A stretch of 64,000 nucleotides of DNA, taken from assembly GCA_940337035.1 (NCBI GenBank), contig CALNHX010007671.1, positions 1 through 64,000 on the forward strand, given 5' to 3'. Source of the stretch: Agriotes lineatus (lineage: Eukaryota > Arthropoda > Insecta > Coleoptera > Elateridae). The notes under the pieces are model-generated. The model made no database searches, was not told the origin of the DNA, and worked only from the letters and a program-made list of their open reading frames with translations. The position numbers and the translations under genes were made by a program. Positions 12,765 through 24,688 of this stretch are shown piece by piece; position 1 is the first letter of the stretch, and each line of letters starts with the position of its first letter.

Positions 12765-12930
12765 TTTAAAGGGGTTTCCACGAAATTTCTCCCGCAATGG
12801 CAATGTGAATATCATCAATTTACAAATAATTAAAATACCATTGTGGCCGGTGGGATTCGAACTCGGCTACGGACGCGGCCGCCATCCTTTGCCGGTGTTC
12901 TAACTCTAGACCACGGAATCTCACTTATAT
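12765..12930 (-). repeat. tRNA-derived SINE
   Basis: On the minus strand, 12930 down to about 12840 reads as a tRNA-like head: A-box-like TGGTCTAGAGTTAGAAC and a B-box GAGTTCGAATCCC followed by ACCGGCCAC. A tail of about 75 bp follows, ending in 'ggaaacccctttaaac'. It sits exactly between two HINE-like copies. The fit to a functional tRNA cloverleaf is poor, so I call it a SINE head with an RNA polymerase III type promoter. Confidence 0.6.
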
Positions 12931-13059
12931 TATGGGCTTACGATAGTGGTATAAACGACGTGCTTACGACATTAATCAAGTACAGTGTTCATTCTGTATA
13001 TGTCCTTTTTCGTCAAGAGTAAAATCACGAGCTATGTGGAATTTTTTTTCTCTAACTAA

Positions 13060-13387
13060 TACTTCTTGAGCAAAAATTTGCAGAATTTTGTTTTTAAGGT
13101 GCTTACCTTGTATATATTGGACCTAAAGTCAGTCAGTATCGATCCAAGTAAACATATAATCCGTATGCAAAACATCGTCCTTCACAAACGAATAGCTTTT
13201 CGGGTATGCCGCCAACGGGTGGACAGACAGACAGAAGGATGGAAAGGTGGACTGACGGGCAGACAGATAGATGGAATTGAGGAAATATGTTTTTCGTGAT
13301 CTAGAGGCCTTAAAACGTGAAGATCTAAAGAAATCTCGGAAGATGATTTTTTCACGAATTCAATAGTCTTTTAGACGAGGGAAGTAA
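13060..13387 (+). mobile_element. HINE/DINE-1-like repeat, copy 4
   Basis: Contains the 5' block 'aaggtgcttaccttgtatata', a block ending 'tttcgggtatgccgcc', a short degenerate CAGA array (13217-13272), 'aaaacgtgaagatctaaag', and the ending 'tagacgagggaagtaaa'. The left half of the terminal hairpin is eroded. The 77-codon frame across it is not a gene. Confidence 0.55.
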
Positions 13388-13950
13388 ACGTTAGTGGGGA
13401 ATAAACATATAATGTTTTTTGGGTAAGGAAAGTAATCATAATTAGATTAGTATCAATTGAATATTCATAATCTCATGGTTTTCCTGTCCTATTGTTACAA
13501 AAAAAGCAAATACAGTTTCTAAATTCATTACCCATGATTAGTTATCATTTTAGTTGATTAAATAACCGTAACTGTCACGTAAATAATTCAAACCTGACAT
13601 GTCACACCAAATTATAATATCAAAAACTACAATACAAAGCAATATAAAACTAAATAAACGTGCAAACTACATAAACTTATCTAGGAATGGTTGACAGTGG
13701 CGTTTTGAGATAATTTTAAATGAAAAACCTTTCACCTAGTTTGTTTTAGTAGCATAGTTAAGCATAGACATATCAAAAATTTCATGGACGAAAACGTTGA
13801 AATATTTGCATGCTATGCAATATCCATCAACCCCAAGTGTGCTTTAAAACCTTACATACAAGAATAAATCAAAACGTTGTAACTATCAAGGGCTTATAAA
13901 CCAATCTATTTTCGTCGTTTAAATAAATTGTAACTGTCTTGCCGAAATGT
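13388..13950. other. Unassigned AT-rich stretch
   Basis: No gene, inverted repeat or tandem repeat recognised. Confidence 0.4.
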
Positions 13951-13954
13951 ATCA

Positions 13955-14960
13955 TCATCATCATCACACCCAGCTATTTCAGCTCGATGCTGGAGTGCCT
14001 CCACAGATATATGTCTTGTATGGCCTGCAATTATTACTGTAAATGCACCTGATATTATCAAACCATAGAATTAACCGTCACGTTTCTGCTTCAATACACA
14101 TATCGTCTCAGTTGCCACTTTAAGACGCGTTTGATCCACTTATTATCAATTGTTCTCGTCACGTGTACCGCCCAGTTCTACTGAAAAGTAGTTATTCTCT
14201 CTAGTGCATTTGTCAACCCTTTGCTCTGGCGTATAACTGTGTTGGGCATCGTATCTCTTAGGGCCAGGAATAATACTGACCAATTCATGGTTTTTCGGAC
14301 AACACGCATCTTATTTGCCAATATTTTTAGGTGTAGGTGTTGTAACACCATAAGTCAATACCAGCGAAACTCATTGGTTTCATGTATTTCTTTTGAGGAA
14401 GATTGGAAGGTTGGCATTGAAAATATATCTTAATTTTCCATAAGTAGTTCCTCGAAGTAGTCCACACATCTATTCGTTTCTACTAATGTGGGTGGAATCC
14501 ATGGTTAAGGTAGTTGTACATTGATCTCCATTCCAACGTTTTGCGAAACAGAGTTAGGTTTCCCCGGCATTTCAGTGGCTTCTTTTATGAGGTCTGCTAC
14601 TATAAATATATAATCGGAGAATTTCAGGTGACTTAATCTTTCTCCGTTGACATTGATGCCCATTTGATACAAGTTGATCAATTTGCTCATGTATTGAAAA
14701 TATGTGTGAAATAGTTGTATTGAGATAGAATTGCCTTGCCTTACTCCTCATTGTATTTTATAAATATTGGTATCTCTGTGGAGCTTAACACATGATGTGG
14801 TGTTGTAAATGAATCTGATTAATGTGGAATAGCTGCAATTTATTCGCCATTTAGAGAGTGATTAGCATTTTAGGTAGATCTCTTGAGTCGAAAGCTTTTT
14901 CGTAATCTAGAAAGATTTAGCCTAGAGGTTTTCCATTAAGACTTTTGATGGTCTATAATG
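13955..14960 (-). pseudogene. Non-LTR retrotransposon reverse transcriptase relic
   Basis: Minus-strand translation gives, with several frame changes, a FLDYEKAFDS-like segment near 14880-14925 (a hallmark of the reverse transcriptase finger/palm region), a broken middle, and an AGHTRHIS...GCDDDD-type end near 13955-14010, where a CATCAT run forms the 3' margin. No intact YADD motif was located. Stops are frequent. It is an old LINE fragment in opposite orientation to the neighbouring one at 15 kb. Confidence 0.5.
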
Positions 14961-14999
14961 GAGGTCCTATGCACAATGCTATAAACATAACGCTTACCC

Positions 15000-16370
15000 G
15001 AAGTCACAAAAGAAATGAACAACTATAAACTTGGCGAATTTGCTGCAATTGCGAGTGCTTCACTGACATATTCTGGGAAATACCTTGATCATAAACCATG
15101 AAGAAGCAGTAGGCATACTGATAAGCAAAACAACAAGGAAAAGTCTGCTAGAATAGAAACCAACAAGTAGCAGAATCATCACTGCACGATATCATTTATA
15201 TGTAAGAAACGCCGCAACAGGGGTAGCAAATGAGGAAGGTTTACTCTAGAACGAACTTACAACAACAATAAATGAAATAAAAAATTATCATTATACTGAT
15301 GAGGGACCTCAATGTTAAAATAGGTAGTGACAGCAGGAGCATAAAACAAGTAATGGAGAAGCATGGAATGGACAAATGAATATAAATGGTAAACTTTTTG
15401 TTGTCCGTTGCACAATTCAGAACCTAGTCAACGGTAAAATACTCTGTTCGCACAAGCAGATATATAAAGCAATTTGGGTGTTCCCATATAACCGAACTAT
15501 AAACCAAATAGACTGCATAACAATAAGCAAAAAGTGTAGGGGACTCCCTTGCTTGTATGCAAAAATAAAACAAAACAACACGTTAACATGACAGAAGCTA
15601 AATTTCAGATTAAGCAGATTAAGGAAAAGAAAAACACTAGCAAATTTCAGAACAAATATTGTAAAAAGAGTGAAATCGATGCAACAGAAGAGTGACAAGC
15701 AAATATGCAGGTGGAAGAGAATGGAGAAAATTATAATAAAAATAAGTAAATACATACTAAGAAAAAGGAAGGACTCGATAATACAAAACACTTGGAATAA
15801 GATTAGAGGAAGACGTCACATCAAGGAACGAATCAACGATGGAAAGACCTAAGAGGAGAAAGACGAACTGAGAAGATTTCTGAAGGAAGCTAACGTTGTA
15901 GATAAAAGAAGAACCAGGAAAGGTAAACACAAATAAATAGAAGAGTTAACTTAAACAGTGCAATCCCCTGTAAGATTAAGAAACAATAGAATCTGTATAA
16001 AGTTACGAAACAAATAGTTAAGAAGAACGACATACTTAGGTAACTGTTCAAATATTAAAGACAAAGAAGGTAAACAGCTTCATACAGAAAAACAGCTAGA
16101 AAGAGAGGATGAACACTTTACAAAAAAATTAAACAATGATGTAGCTGAATTCTGGAAAAGTATGCGGGCCAGATAGCATGCCAACTGCAGCTTTGAAAGC
16201 CTGACTATTAATAATAACATTCTACACCCAATCGTACTAGAAGCTTGGAAGTAGGTGAAAATTTCGGGTATGTAAAAGGTTTATCATTAATCTTCGACGA
16301 AAAGAAAAACAAACTAATTTCCAAGGCTGGAGGGAGATTACACTACCCAATACCATTAATAAAGTCATAC
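15000..16370 (+). pseudogene. LINE endonuclease/reverse transcriptase relic
   Basis: The plus strand carries remains of an apurinic-type endonuclease. GDLNVKIGSD at about 15302-15331 resembles the catalytic GDFNAKVGSD motif. The frame at 15376-15591 has NRTINQIDCITISKK, resembling the conserved 'enqIDhI.Is' block. Further on, around 16055-16130, a 'DKEGKQLHTEKQLERE..HF' segment resembles the linker before the reverse transcriptase. The expected GSDHHL motif and the RT core are lost. Numerous stops. Confidence 0.55.
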
Positions 16371-16574
16371 TACAAACCATACTAGCGAAAATAAAATGAT
16401 ATAGAGCCTAAGCTGAGAAAAGAATAAACTGGCTTCAGACATCACCGATTCTGTGTTGAACAAATACAACACTTTGCGCTTAATAATAAAACAATCCCGG
16501 GAATAGAGATCACCACACTGTCTGCTCCTTATTCTTTGCGGGTTGGTAGGGTGTGAGGTGGGAGATACACTTTT

Positions 16575-16985
16575 AGTTCCCTCGTCTAAAAGATTAAGGA
16601 AGTATTGTAATCGCGAAAAAATCACCTACGGAGATTTTTTCACATTTTGACAGCAACATGCACTTGCGGGAGAAGTTCTGAGTAAAACCTTTGACAGATT
16701 TTTACTTACCTCGTCTAAAAGGCGAAGGAAGTATTGTAATCGCGAAAAAATCACCTTTCGAGATTTCTTCAGATATTCACGTTTCAGGGTTGATAGATGA
16801 CGAAAAACAGGTTTTCTCAATTCCGTCTGTCTGTCTGTCTGTCTGTCGGCGGTATAACTCAAAAACTATTTGTCGGAGGATGACAATATTTTGCATACAT
16901 ATTATAAATCTATCTGGCATGAAACCGAGAAAATTTCAGACAAATATATACAGGGTGGGTACCTTAAAATTTTTTTTTAATTTTT
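16575..16985 (-). mobile_element. Two HINE/DINE-1-like repeat ends in inverse orientation, copies 5 and 6
   Basis: At 16706-16985, read on the minus strand, are the shared 5' block, 'caaatagtttttgagttataccgcc', a CAGA microsatellite (16828-16850 as GTCT on the plus strand), 'gacggaattgagaaaacctg' and the 3' hairpin ending. A second, truncated 3' end (hairpin and adjacent 50 bp) lies at 16575-16645. Both are opposite in orientation to copies 1-4. Confidence 0.6.
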
Positions 16986-17260
16986 AATTTAACTTAGCAA
17001 TAAATACAAGTAATAATTTGTACATAGCGCAGGCTTTATTTTTATCAAATATGAGCCCCAATAGATACAAAATAAATTGAATTCAACCATCGGCAACGTT
17101 TTTTTTTTATTTGAAAAATTATTTAATTTATTAAAAACGTGAAGATATTTTTACTCCTAACTTAATTTGATTTTTAATATTATTCAGTATCATAATGTCG
17201 ACGAGGGAAGTTCTGGATACAGCCTTTAACAGATTTTTTGCTCCTGGTATAATATGAAAA
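16986..17260 (+). repeat. SINE-like repeat homologous to 10127-10800 in inverse orientation
   Basis: Matches, in reverse complement, the 10.1-10.8 kb family: 'taatttgtacatagcgcaggcttta', 'caacgtttttttttt', 'aaaacgtgaagatatttttactcctaac' and 'gacgagggaagttctgg'. Comparing the two copies shows that the 10-kb copy carries an extra segment of about 390 bp with tRNA-like heads. Confidence 0.5.
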
Positions 17261-17581
17261 TGTTAAAGGGGCTACACAACACATATTCGGTCGTCAGGGC
17301 CTCGTTCGTTGTCCAACACGGAGCTACGGATGCAGGTGAGGCTTGCAGTTGGGTAGCATTCGTTGTAACTCTCCACCTCTAACATCCTGGCTTCATATCA
17401 CCATGTAGTGTTTTTTATTTTGTTCAGCAGAACCATTAACTGGCAACACCAAATACATGTCGAAAATACTGATTTACTAAAAATGCAAAATTTTCAACTA
17501 TCGCCTAAGCTAGATAAATGTGGAATGTGACTACTAAACTATGTTTATTTCATACTGATGTCCAAAATGAAATTTTTCGGA

Positions 17582-18149
17582 TTATTTATGGTACAAAAAA
17601 TGGAACACTAAACTCTTAGTACTTTAAAGCAAAATATTAAAGTTCAAGTACTTTAATAGTAATTAACGTATTTAGATGGTGAACCCAGTCTTAACATTCG
17701 AGCATATTTTTACCACTCGAGCGAGCGTAGCGAAAAGTGGTAATTTATGCGAGAAATGTTAAGACAGTTACCTCTCGAAATGCGTTCATTAGTTTATTGT
17801 TCATTGAGGTAATAATTTTTAATCAATAATAATTGCTAAAGACTGCTAAATCGAAATCGGACTAGCATGAATATGTGTGATGTTGCTATAGGGCTTGTCG
17901 TAAACAAAATAAAAATCTTAAAATGAAAACGCAAAACAAGTTCCTTGTTATCCCGGATGAAATTAAAAAGCTGGCCGCCTCCGCGACGGAGGAAATTGTC
18001 CCTTCGAGTGGATGCGAGTTAAATGTCTCTTAACATTCGAGGATGCGATCGTGTTAAACACTGTTTAATATTTCAATGAACAATAAAACTTATTTATGGT
18101 ACAAAAAATGGAACAGTCAAATATTAAAGTTCAAGTACTTTAAAATTAT
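17582..18149. repeat. Direct repeats flanking a small palindrome-rich insertion
   Basis: A block beginning TTATTTATGGTACAAAAAATGG and including AATATTAAAGTTCAAGTACTTT occurs at 17582-17656 and again at 18090-18149. Between the copies are a hairpin (17687-17768, arms CAGTCTTAACATT) and a segment bounded by inverted AGTTTATTGTTCATTGA ends (about 17791 and 18089). The second copy lacks about 26 internal bases. Probably an inserted non-autonomous element with a duplicated flank. Confidence 0.5.
17923..18033 (+). pseudogene. 36-codon fragment resembling the start of a Crypton-type tyrosine recombinase
   Basis: An ATG-initiated short frame in an island of higher GC. It reads LVIPDEIKKLAASATEEIVP in its first half, a pattern I associate with the N-terminal region of Crypton-like or phage-integrase-like proteins found in arthropod genomes. 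The rest of such a protein (the core with R-H-R-Y catalytic residues) is absent; the frame ends at TAA 18031-18033. The identification is from memory of the family and is tentative. Confidence 0.35.
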
Positions 18150-19752
18150 ACATCAGTTGTTGATATGAAATTTGAAATGATTTACAACTTTTTATTTAAA
18201 ATTCATTAAACTTGCAGTATGAAATAAACCGTTGTATTCACCACGAACGAAAAGTGTTTTTAAGTATCCTCGCAAGTAATTCTGTCCTCGGCTGACGACT
18301 CGTCCGTAAACAACTTTCTCGTTCTTTAAAATACCACTTTTCGTTCTAGATAAATAAACTACTATTAAAAGTCATTAGAAAAATTATAAAATATAGCAAG
18401 ACATGCTACATTCCATAGCAAGAGATTCTACATTTCCGAAAATTACGTATAAATCAAAATTCTAGATATACTATTAATGCACAGCATACATATTTCGTTA
18501 TTGCAGCAAATATACACTAGTAAAAAACAGCGCAGCAGCTTGAATTTCTATATACAACACAAAATTAAAGCATACCGGTGCTTAAAATAACTGATAGTTT
18601 TAGCTCAGGAATTGCAGGAATCAAAATTTAAGTTTTTTTTTCAGTATTGAAGCGGTTGGTAGAATGAAAGTACAGTAACGAATAACTCAGTCATTGAATA
18701 TGTAGAAAAGTGTGTCCTAATTATTTTTTAAAGCTGTCTGCTGCTGTATTCCTTACAATATGTAGCTAGGAGTACATTCAATAAACATAAAAATAACCTT
18801 CCTGACTGTTGGGACTCAGATGTGGAGTCATCACGATTATGTCTAAATCCAGAATTGGCGCTGTGAAAATTTTTTAAGAACGTGCAACTTCAATTACGTA
18901 GCAAATATTATGCTATAAATATAACTTTAAAGTGCATACTGCAGACTACAGCGACCCAAGAAAGGTTATCTTGTCATACTATTAGAATTACTTCATTCCA
19001 TTCCAACTGACGCGACGTTGCCCTAACTCTGCTTCGGTGATATTAAATATTTCACAGTAAGTTGCCGCGTTGAGCAGTTTGATTTCCAATTCCGAACAGA
19101 GTACCGACCACAAAAATTAATTGGATTGTGTAACACCAACATTAAAGGCATTGTCAGCCACACGCCCAATGTTCTCGCTGATGAACAAAAAAGTTCAGAG
19201 AGAACTGTTTTCAACATTATTTACGAGTGCGCTGTTTTGTCCAGCCTACCGTGCATCCAGTTAAAGTTACAAATTATTGACAACCAACATTCCCTATTAG
19301 AGATTAAAAACAAAAGCGATTAGTAAAATACAATTATGTAATCATCGTAAATGAATTTCTGCTATTGCTACTTTAATTTTCAATTTTCACTATGTGGGTT
19401 TCTATTTGTAAGTGTAAGGTTCACGATTGCTTCATCTTTTACATAAGTAAAAAATATGAATTACTATAACTAGCAATTAATATAATGTTCTCCATCAGAC
19501 AATTAGCTTTGATTAGAATTCTTTTGGTTAGCCAAAGTTTAGTTAACGCAAGGATTAAATATTATATAGACAATCATGTTAAATCATGCTTAGGTAAAAA
19601 GTAATTTGTGGGACCTTAGCTGGAAACTAAATATGTTAGAATAGAGAAAAATGATTGCTTCAAGTGATAGTATTAACGTTGTTATGAATGTACGTTTTTA
19701 TACAAGAAACTATGTGATAGAAGCGACCGACACGGTTTTTAATATATCTTAG
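18150..19752. other. Unassigned stretch with one small hairpin
   Basis: Inverted ends GAACGAAAAGTG/CACTTTTCGTTC at 18245-18346 delimit a 102-bp fold-back with a GC-richer centre. Two overlapping 65-codon frames at 19023-19323 on opposite strands have no recognisable domain. No other feature is supported. Confidence 0.4.
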
Positions 19753-19976
19753 TATGTCCCAAAAGTTTTCGGAAAATTTTCAAAATAGACCTACAGTAGA
19801 TAACGTCCCATCCAGTTGCCGTTGGAAACAAATTGTATCAAATTGATTGAAGTTTGATATAACATGTCACTTTTGTAATAAACACAGTTATAAGGTTATG
19901 TTGTTGACATGCAAAATAAATAAAAAATATACAAAATCTTTAACCATTACTTTTTTCCGAAAATTTTTGGGACATA
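19753..19976. mobile_element. Mariner-type MITE
   Basis: Terminal inverted repeats of about 25 bp (TGTCCCAAAAGTTTTCGG at the left; its near reverse complement at the right) are flanked by TA on both sides (19753-19754 and 19975-19976), as expected for Tc1/mariner target duplications. About 220 bp long with no coding capacity. The 95-codon frame overlapping it is spurious. Confidence 0.65.
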
Positions 19977-20620
19977 AGTTAGTTCGAATCTTAAAACTAT
20001 TTAATCTCTTTGCTTTCAATCTCAATGTATGGAAGTATAGCATTACATTTAATATATATGATACTTATGTAAAAAATATTCAAACTAACGACATAGCATT
20101 TATTCCATTCAGAGGTCCAAACAGAGCGCGATGAAAATGGAGCTGCAGTAACTTAAAGACAAGAAGACTCGGGAAAGGTAGGCAAAATAATTTAAACTAC
20201 TAATAAACTAGTGAAGCTCGTAAACTGTAAGAAATGTTACCACTGTACGACGACATGAGTTGTCTTTCAGGGAACCGCTAAGTTCCAGTTTCTCTTAATT
20301 AAGGAACTAATCTGCACTTCACAAAGTAACAACTTCTGTGTTAGAAGTGAAGTCACTTAATTTAAAAAAAATAGTACAGTTCTTGCTATACAAAGAAGCA
20401 GTCTAGTCTTAAACCAAAGAGATAGCTAATTTTTATAAAACTAAAAGCAAGAATAAACCTACAGCTTTGATATTTTGCAGTGTATTATGTTATATACAGG
20501 GTGGTAACTTGCACGGTGTAGTATAGCCAAAGTTTAAATCACCTTTTTTGTAGAGAAAAGGATACTTACAACTTTTAGCGAATACTCTTCTGTGTTATAA
20601 TAATTATTAGGATGTAACAA
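19977..20620. other. Unassigned AT-rich stretch
   Basis: No gene recognised. A 'tatatacagggtggtaac' motif at about 20492 resembles arthropod repeat termini, but no element can be delimited. Confidence 0.4.
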
Positions 20621-20639
20621 CGTGATTACAACAACTACC

Positions 20640-21989
20640 ACTACAGATAAAAACCAAATCCTAAAAGTAGTCGAGAAATTTTTGAAGAACTATACAAATC
20701 AAAAACAGAGAAGGATACAGAAGACAAGGAATGTAAAAGAATACTAACAAATGTAAATTCTGAAGAAATTCGATCCATCAGTAGAGAGGAAATCGAAAGC
20801 GCCGCAAAGGAAACCAAACATGGAAAAACGGCTGGGGACTATGATATAGTGGTAGAAATTTTGAAAGAAGGTGGAGGAGTAATAGCAGGAAATCTAATCA
20901 AACTGTTCAACCTATGCTTAGAAAAAGAGGATATATCAAGCACATGGACAAATCCTATCGTAGCATTAAGACATCAGAAAGGTGATAAAGGATACCTCGA
21001 AATTACCAACCCATGAGTTGATTGTTTCGAGTGTATACACTATTTTCGAGAATTATATTTAAACAGTTGACTAAACTTCTTTACCTCTACCAGCCTAGGG
21101 AATATGCAGGTATTAGGAAGAAGTTTAGTACAGTGGAACACCTGCAAACCATGAAAACCGTGTTCGAAAAGCCATTTGGAACTGTTGAAATATGTACATC
21201 ACCACAGGCATTATAAAACGCAAGAATAGATAGTATATATAATAAATTAATTAAACAAGTATACGAGAAAGCAACACTGCAAGTGCGATTAGATTAAAAA
21301 AACTAAAAAGGTTAGTATTAAACGAATATTCATTCTTGGAGAACGTCTAAATCACCTATGATTTGCAGACGTTGATGTATTGTTTGTGGAAACCAAATAT
21401 CAATTAATAGGTATGCTTCAATAAGAGTGGGACTCGAACTAAATTTTAAAAAGGCAAAGTATACGAGAGCGAAAAGCAGGAAGCGCAGAAAATAGAAATG
21501 GGAGCCAATCAGGTATAAGGGGTAGAAAGATATGTATATCTGGGTCAAGTAATGGTAAGGGAAACCAACAAATAGAAATAGATAGAGAATAAGGCAAGGA
21601 TGGGCAGCATAGGGGAAGCTAATAGATGTATTTGAAATGAAAATACCGCTACACCTCAAGCGTAAATTGTATAATCACTGTATTTTACCGGTACCCAGTC
21701 ACTTACGGAGACGAAACTTGTTTGCTCACGAATGAAATAATAAAGAAAGTGAGAGTATATCATAAAGCAATAGAAAGAAAAAGAATAGGAGTATTACTCT
21801 GAGACCACAAAACAAATACGTGGATAAAAGCAGGAGCAGACGTAGAGGATATAGTAATAAGAGTTGTTTCACTTATATGGACACGTGGCCAGAGGAACTA
21901 ACAAATGGAGTGGAAAAGGTATCAGATGGCGACCGTGGATAGAAAGAGGAAATGCGGGACGGGCATAAATGAATTAATTGTAGTGACGA

Positions 21990-22031
<42 letters not shown>

Positions 22032-22275
22032 AAAAGAATACTGCGATTTAATTGGTATAAGCAGGTGCAAAACCCAGAGAGATGGAAGAGTATGAGGGAG
22101 GCATATATTCACGGAATATAGAATGGCTAAACAATGATCATGAATAACATGATATATAAAGCAAGTATTAGATGTAGGAGAAGTAACATTAAAATGTATC
22201 TTATTGGGGTTTAATTTCAAGCTATGTATAAAGTAAATATTCGATATAGGAGAGGTAACATGAAGTAAAGTTAAT
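20640..22275 (+). pseudogene. RTE-like LINE, endonuclease linker to C-terminus, decayed
   Basis: The plus-strand translation begins in the linker and fingers of a reverse transcriptase (ELYKSK...REEIESAAKETKHGKTAGDYDI, with a KLFNLCLEK segment), then loses frame through the palm region (20.98-21.25 kb; no intact YADD). It resumes with VGLELNFKKAK, MYIWVK, a WAA.GKL block, IPLHLKRKLYNHCILPV, and a C-terminal RWKSMREAY block at about 22080. The order of blocks fits a single RTE-type LINE of which about 1.6 kb remains. A TTA microsatellite interrupts it. Confidence 0.6.
21991..22028. repeat. ATT trinucleotide microsatellite
   Basis: About thirteen perfect ATT units, inside the C-terminal part of the LINE relic rather than at its 3' end. 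Confidence 0.95.
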
Positions 22276-22279
22276 ATAT

Positions 22280-23320
22280 ACATAAATTAGTAATTTGGAG
22301 ATGAATTCAGCTATGTTGGTATTGTATTAGCTTAGCTACTTGAAAATTCTACATGAAAAATAAGTATCAATCAGAACTCTGTATTGTCAAAACACATTAA
22401 AATTTTATTTAAAAGTTAATTATAACGTTTCGCTGGTTATACCAGCTTCATCAGATAAAATAAATTTAAAATACAAGCCCTTTGTAGTAAATAATCAGAA
22501 AAAAACATATCGTATCTAATTGATTAAGCTTCATCACATCTTCTTGTTTAAAACTGAAATATAATTTTTCTTTTTTCTTCAAAATTCCAACGTTTGCCAA
22601 TAAGTATTGAAAAACAGGATAGGGTTGTGATTATTTTCTTTTTTCTTTCGTATATTTTCTTAAAAATTATTTTGCTTTGTAATTTTTTCTTTTTTTAAGT
22701 GTATTCTTTTTTATTCTTCTTTATATTTATTGATTAGTCAATTTATAGCAATATTTTTAGAGTGAAAATAATCTTCTTATTAAACATCCATAATTAATGT
22801 TGTATTTTCAATAATTTTTGTTTTTCCTTTAACTGTTTAGGTGTATGTTTGTTTGGTATTTTGTTTATTGAAGTTTGGCTTTAATTTTTAGGAGTATTTG
22901 GATTAAGGTGAAATCAATTCTTTCGCACAAATTTATTGGTTAAAACTTAATTTCTTTGATTGTTGCACATAAACTGGCTTGTTGTTTCAAAATTGTATTC
23001 AAATTTTTAGCTTTATTGGACATTAGTTTTCTGGGGAACCTTTTTTAGGTTATAGGCGTTTTTTATTTTCCCTGTTTGGTAAACCTTGGTGGATTTATTT
23101 CTAATGTGTTCATTTAATGACTGTGTTATTGTTAACTTTTCCTTGTATTAATTATAGTTCAGACAGCATAATTTTCCAGAAATTATCAAGGCTGGGTTTA
23201 ATGACCTTCATAATTTTATTTCGGGTATGTTGTTGGAAATTCCTTTTGATAATGTAAGTTCGGCCTTCTTTTTTTTAAATTTCTTTGTTTAGTATTAATT
23301 CTTCGAAAGTTTGGTCCGAA
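22280..23320 (-). other. Possible 3' region of a Penelope-like element
   Basis: At 22428-22459 the plus strand reads 'acgtttcgctggttataccagcttcatcag'; its reverse complement (GATGAAGCTGGTATAACC...) resembles the segment following the ORF of Penelope-like retroelements. Further minus-strand sequence (about 23150-23270) gives RTYIIKRNFQQ and SLDNFWKIM-like blocks but is full of stops. No GIY-YIG or reverse transcriptase motif is visible. The rest is very AT-rich. Low confidence. Confidence 0.3.
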
Positions 23321-23382
23321 ATTTTAATAAAGATGGTCAAGCAGCCATTAAAATTTTGCTGCTTGACCATCTTTATTAAAAT
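23321..23382. repeat. Perfect 25-bp inverted repeat with 12-base loop
   Basis: Arms 23321-23345 and 23358-23382 (ATTTTAATAAAGATGG... / ...CCATCTTTATTAAAAT) pair without mismatch around a CATTAAAATTTT loop. It could be the end of a fold-back element or a small RNA hairpin; the sequence alone does not decide. Confidence 0.8.
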
Positions 23383-24680
23383 TTGTTATCGATGCATCTT
23401 GTAAATGGTAGCGTTTCCAACAATTGCAACGGTGCTTCTAGTAATTCTCTGGTTCGAACCCAACCCTAGCAAGATATGTTGTTATGAGGCGCTTGATAGC
23501 CCCATGTTGCGTTATATTTATATAGTTATTTATCTGTTTGTTGTCAACTAGCTCAGTTTATAGCAAGAGATCTTTTACCTTTAACTCAGTTTGTAGATAA
23601 GGATACGCCCATCCAACAAAGGTTTCGCAGTTAACTCCAGGTAACATCAAACAATTTATTATACTCAAATAAAAGCCAATCAATGTAATAAAATATGTAT
23701 TCTCAAATACACACAAATAAAAACAGCAGACAGCTAGGATTACGTCATATAAAAATCAATGGCCTTCGACGACGGTGTTAATATCATCAAAGTTATTGGT
23801 TGTATCGAGTGGTTCTACGCTCCCTGAACAGTTAAATTAACTAGCATATATAGCTATCACTGACATACATTTATAATTAACCAATATCCAAGGAAACCCC
23901 ACCGATTTGCTTTACACGCGAACTTCAAGTCGCACTGCTGCTGTATTCTACCAAGCCTTGCAATATAATTCGAGACTCCAGTGATGAGCTGATACCTGAT
24001 GTCACAAGATGCTTCGGCAGCTTCAGGCAACACCCAAAAACGTCACCGTCACCGAAAGCGAGATTATGCATGTGCAATTTTACTAGTTGCCCTGGTTTCA
24101 AGCAAAAGAACATCAACCTTTACTAATCGCGTATAAGTACGCAATGTGGTTGTCTCCCAGCTGAAGTAGACTATCCTACAGATCTTGAAGATGAGAACCG
24201 CTCTCTGGAAGTGTTCAGCTCTCGGCTAGAGATGCTGTCAAATGCCATTCAGAGCCCCCGTATCTTTTTCTTACTTTTTTCGATTGCTTCTTCCGGTGGC
24301 ACGTGCAGAAATCGCACCCTCCGCGCTGCCGCTTACCGATAACGGAACTTCACATGCCTTGACGTTAAACTAAAACTTAACTAAATTTGCTTACAGCTAA
24401 AAATTACAATACGCAAAAGTACAAATTGGCTGTAGATTAAGAAATTATTAATTACTGTTGCTGAGCTTAAGTTTGTTTGTTTGTTATGGACAAGGTCAAG
24501 GCATGATAAATACCAGGTACCTTAGAGACCGACTGCAGTGGTCCTACTCAGAATTTTGCCGAGACTACAACCCTAGCAAGGGATCTATTGCAGGATACAC
24601 GTCGTAGTAACGTGTGACCCACGGTACATCACTTACGAGTGATGGCATTCTGTAGAAGTTTCCATGTGCATTTCTTTATG
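23383..24680. other. Unassigned stretch
   Basis: No gene recognised. A tRNA B-box-like GGTTCGAACCC at about 23451-23461 is isolated without a matching A box. The interval 24,180-24,360 is GC-richer than its surroundings, but its frames are short. Confidence 0.35.
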
Positions 24681-24688
24681 TTTAAAAA

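Noticed and set aside
12840..12930. tRNA gene on the minus strand
   Set aside because: A and B boxes are present, but the arms do not pair into a clean cloverleaf and a non-tRNA tail follows, as in a SINE.
21873..22283. 136-codon minus-strand frame with a poly-Ile run
   Set aside because: It is the complement of the LINE relic and its ATT microsatellite.
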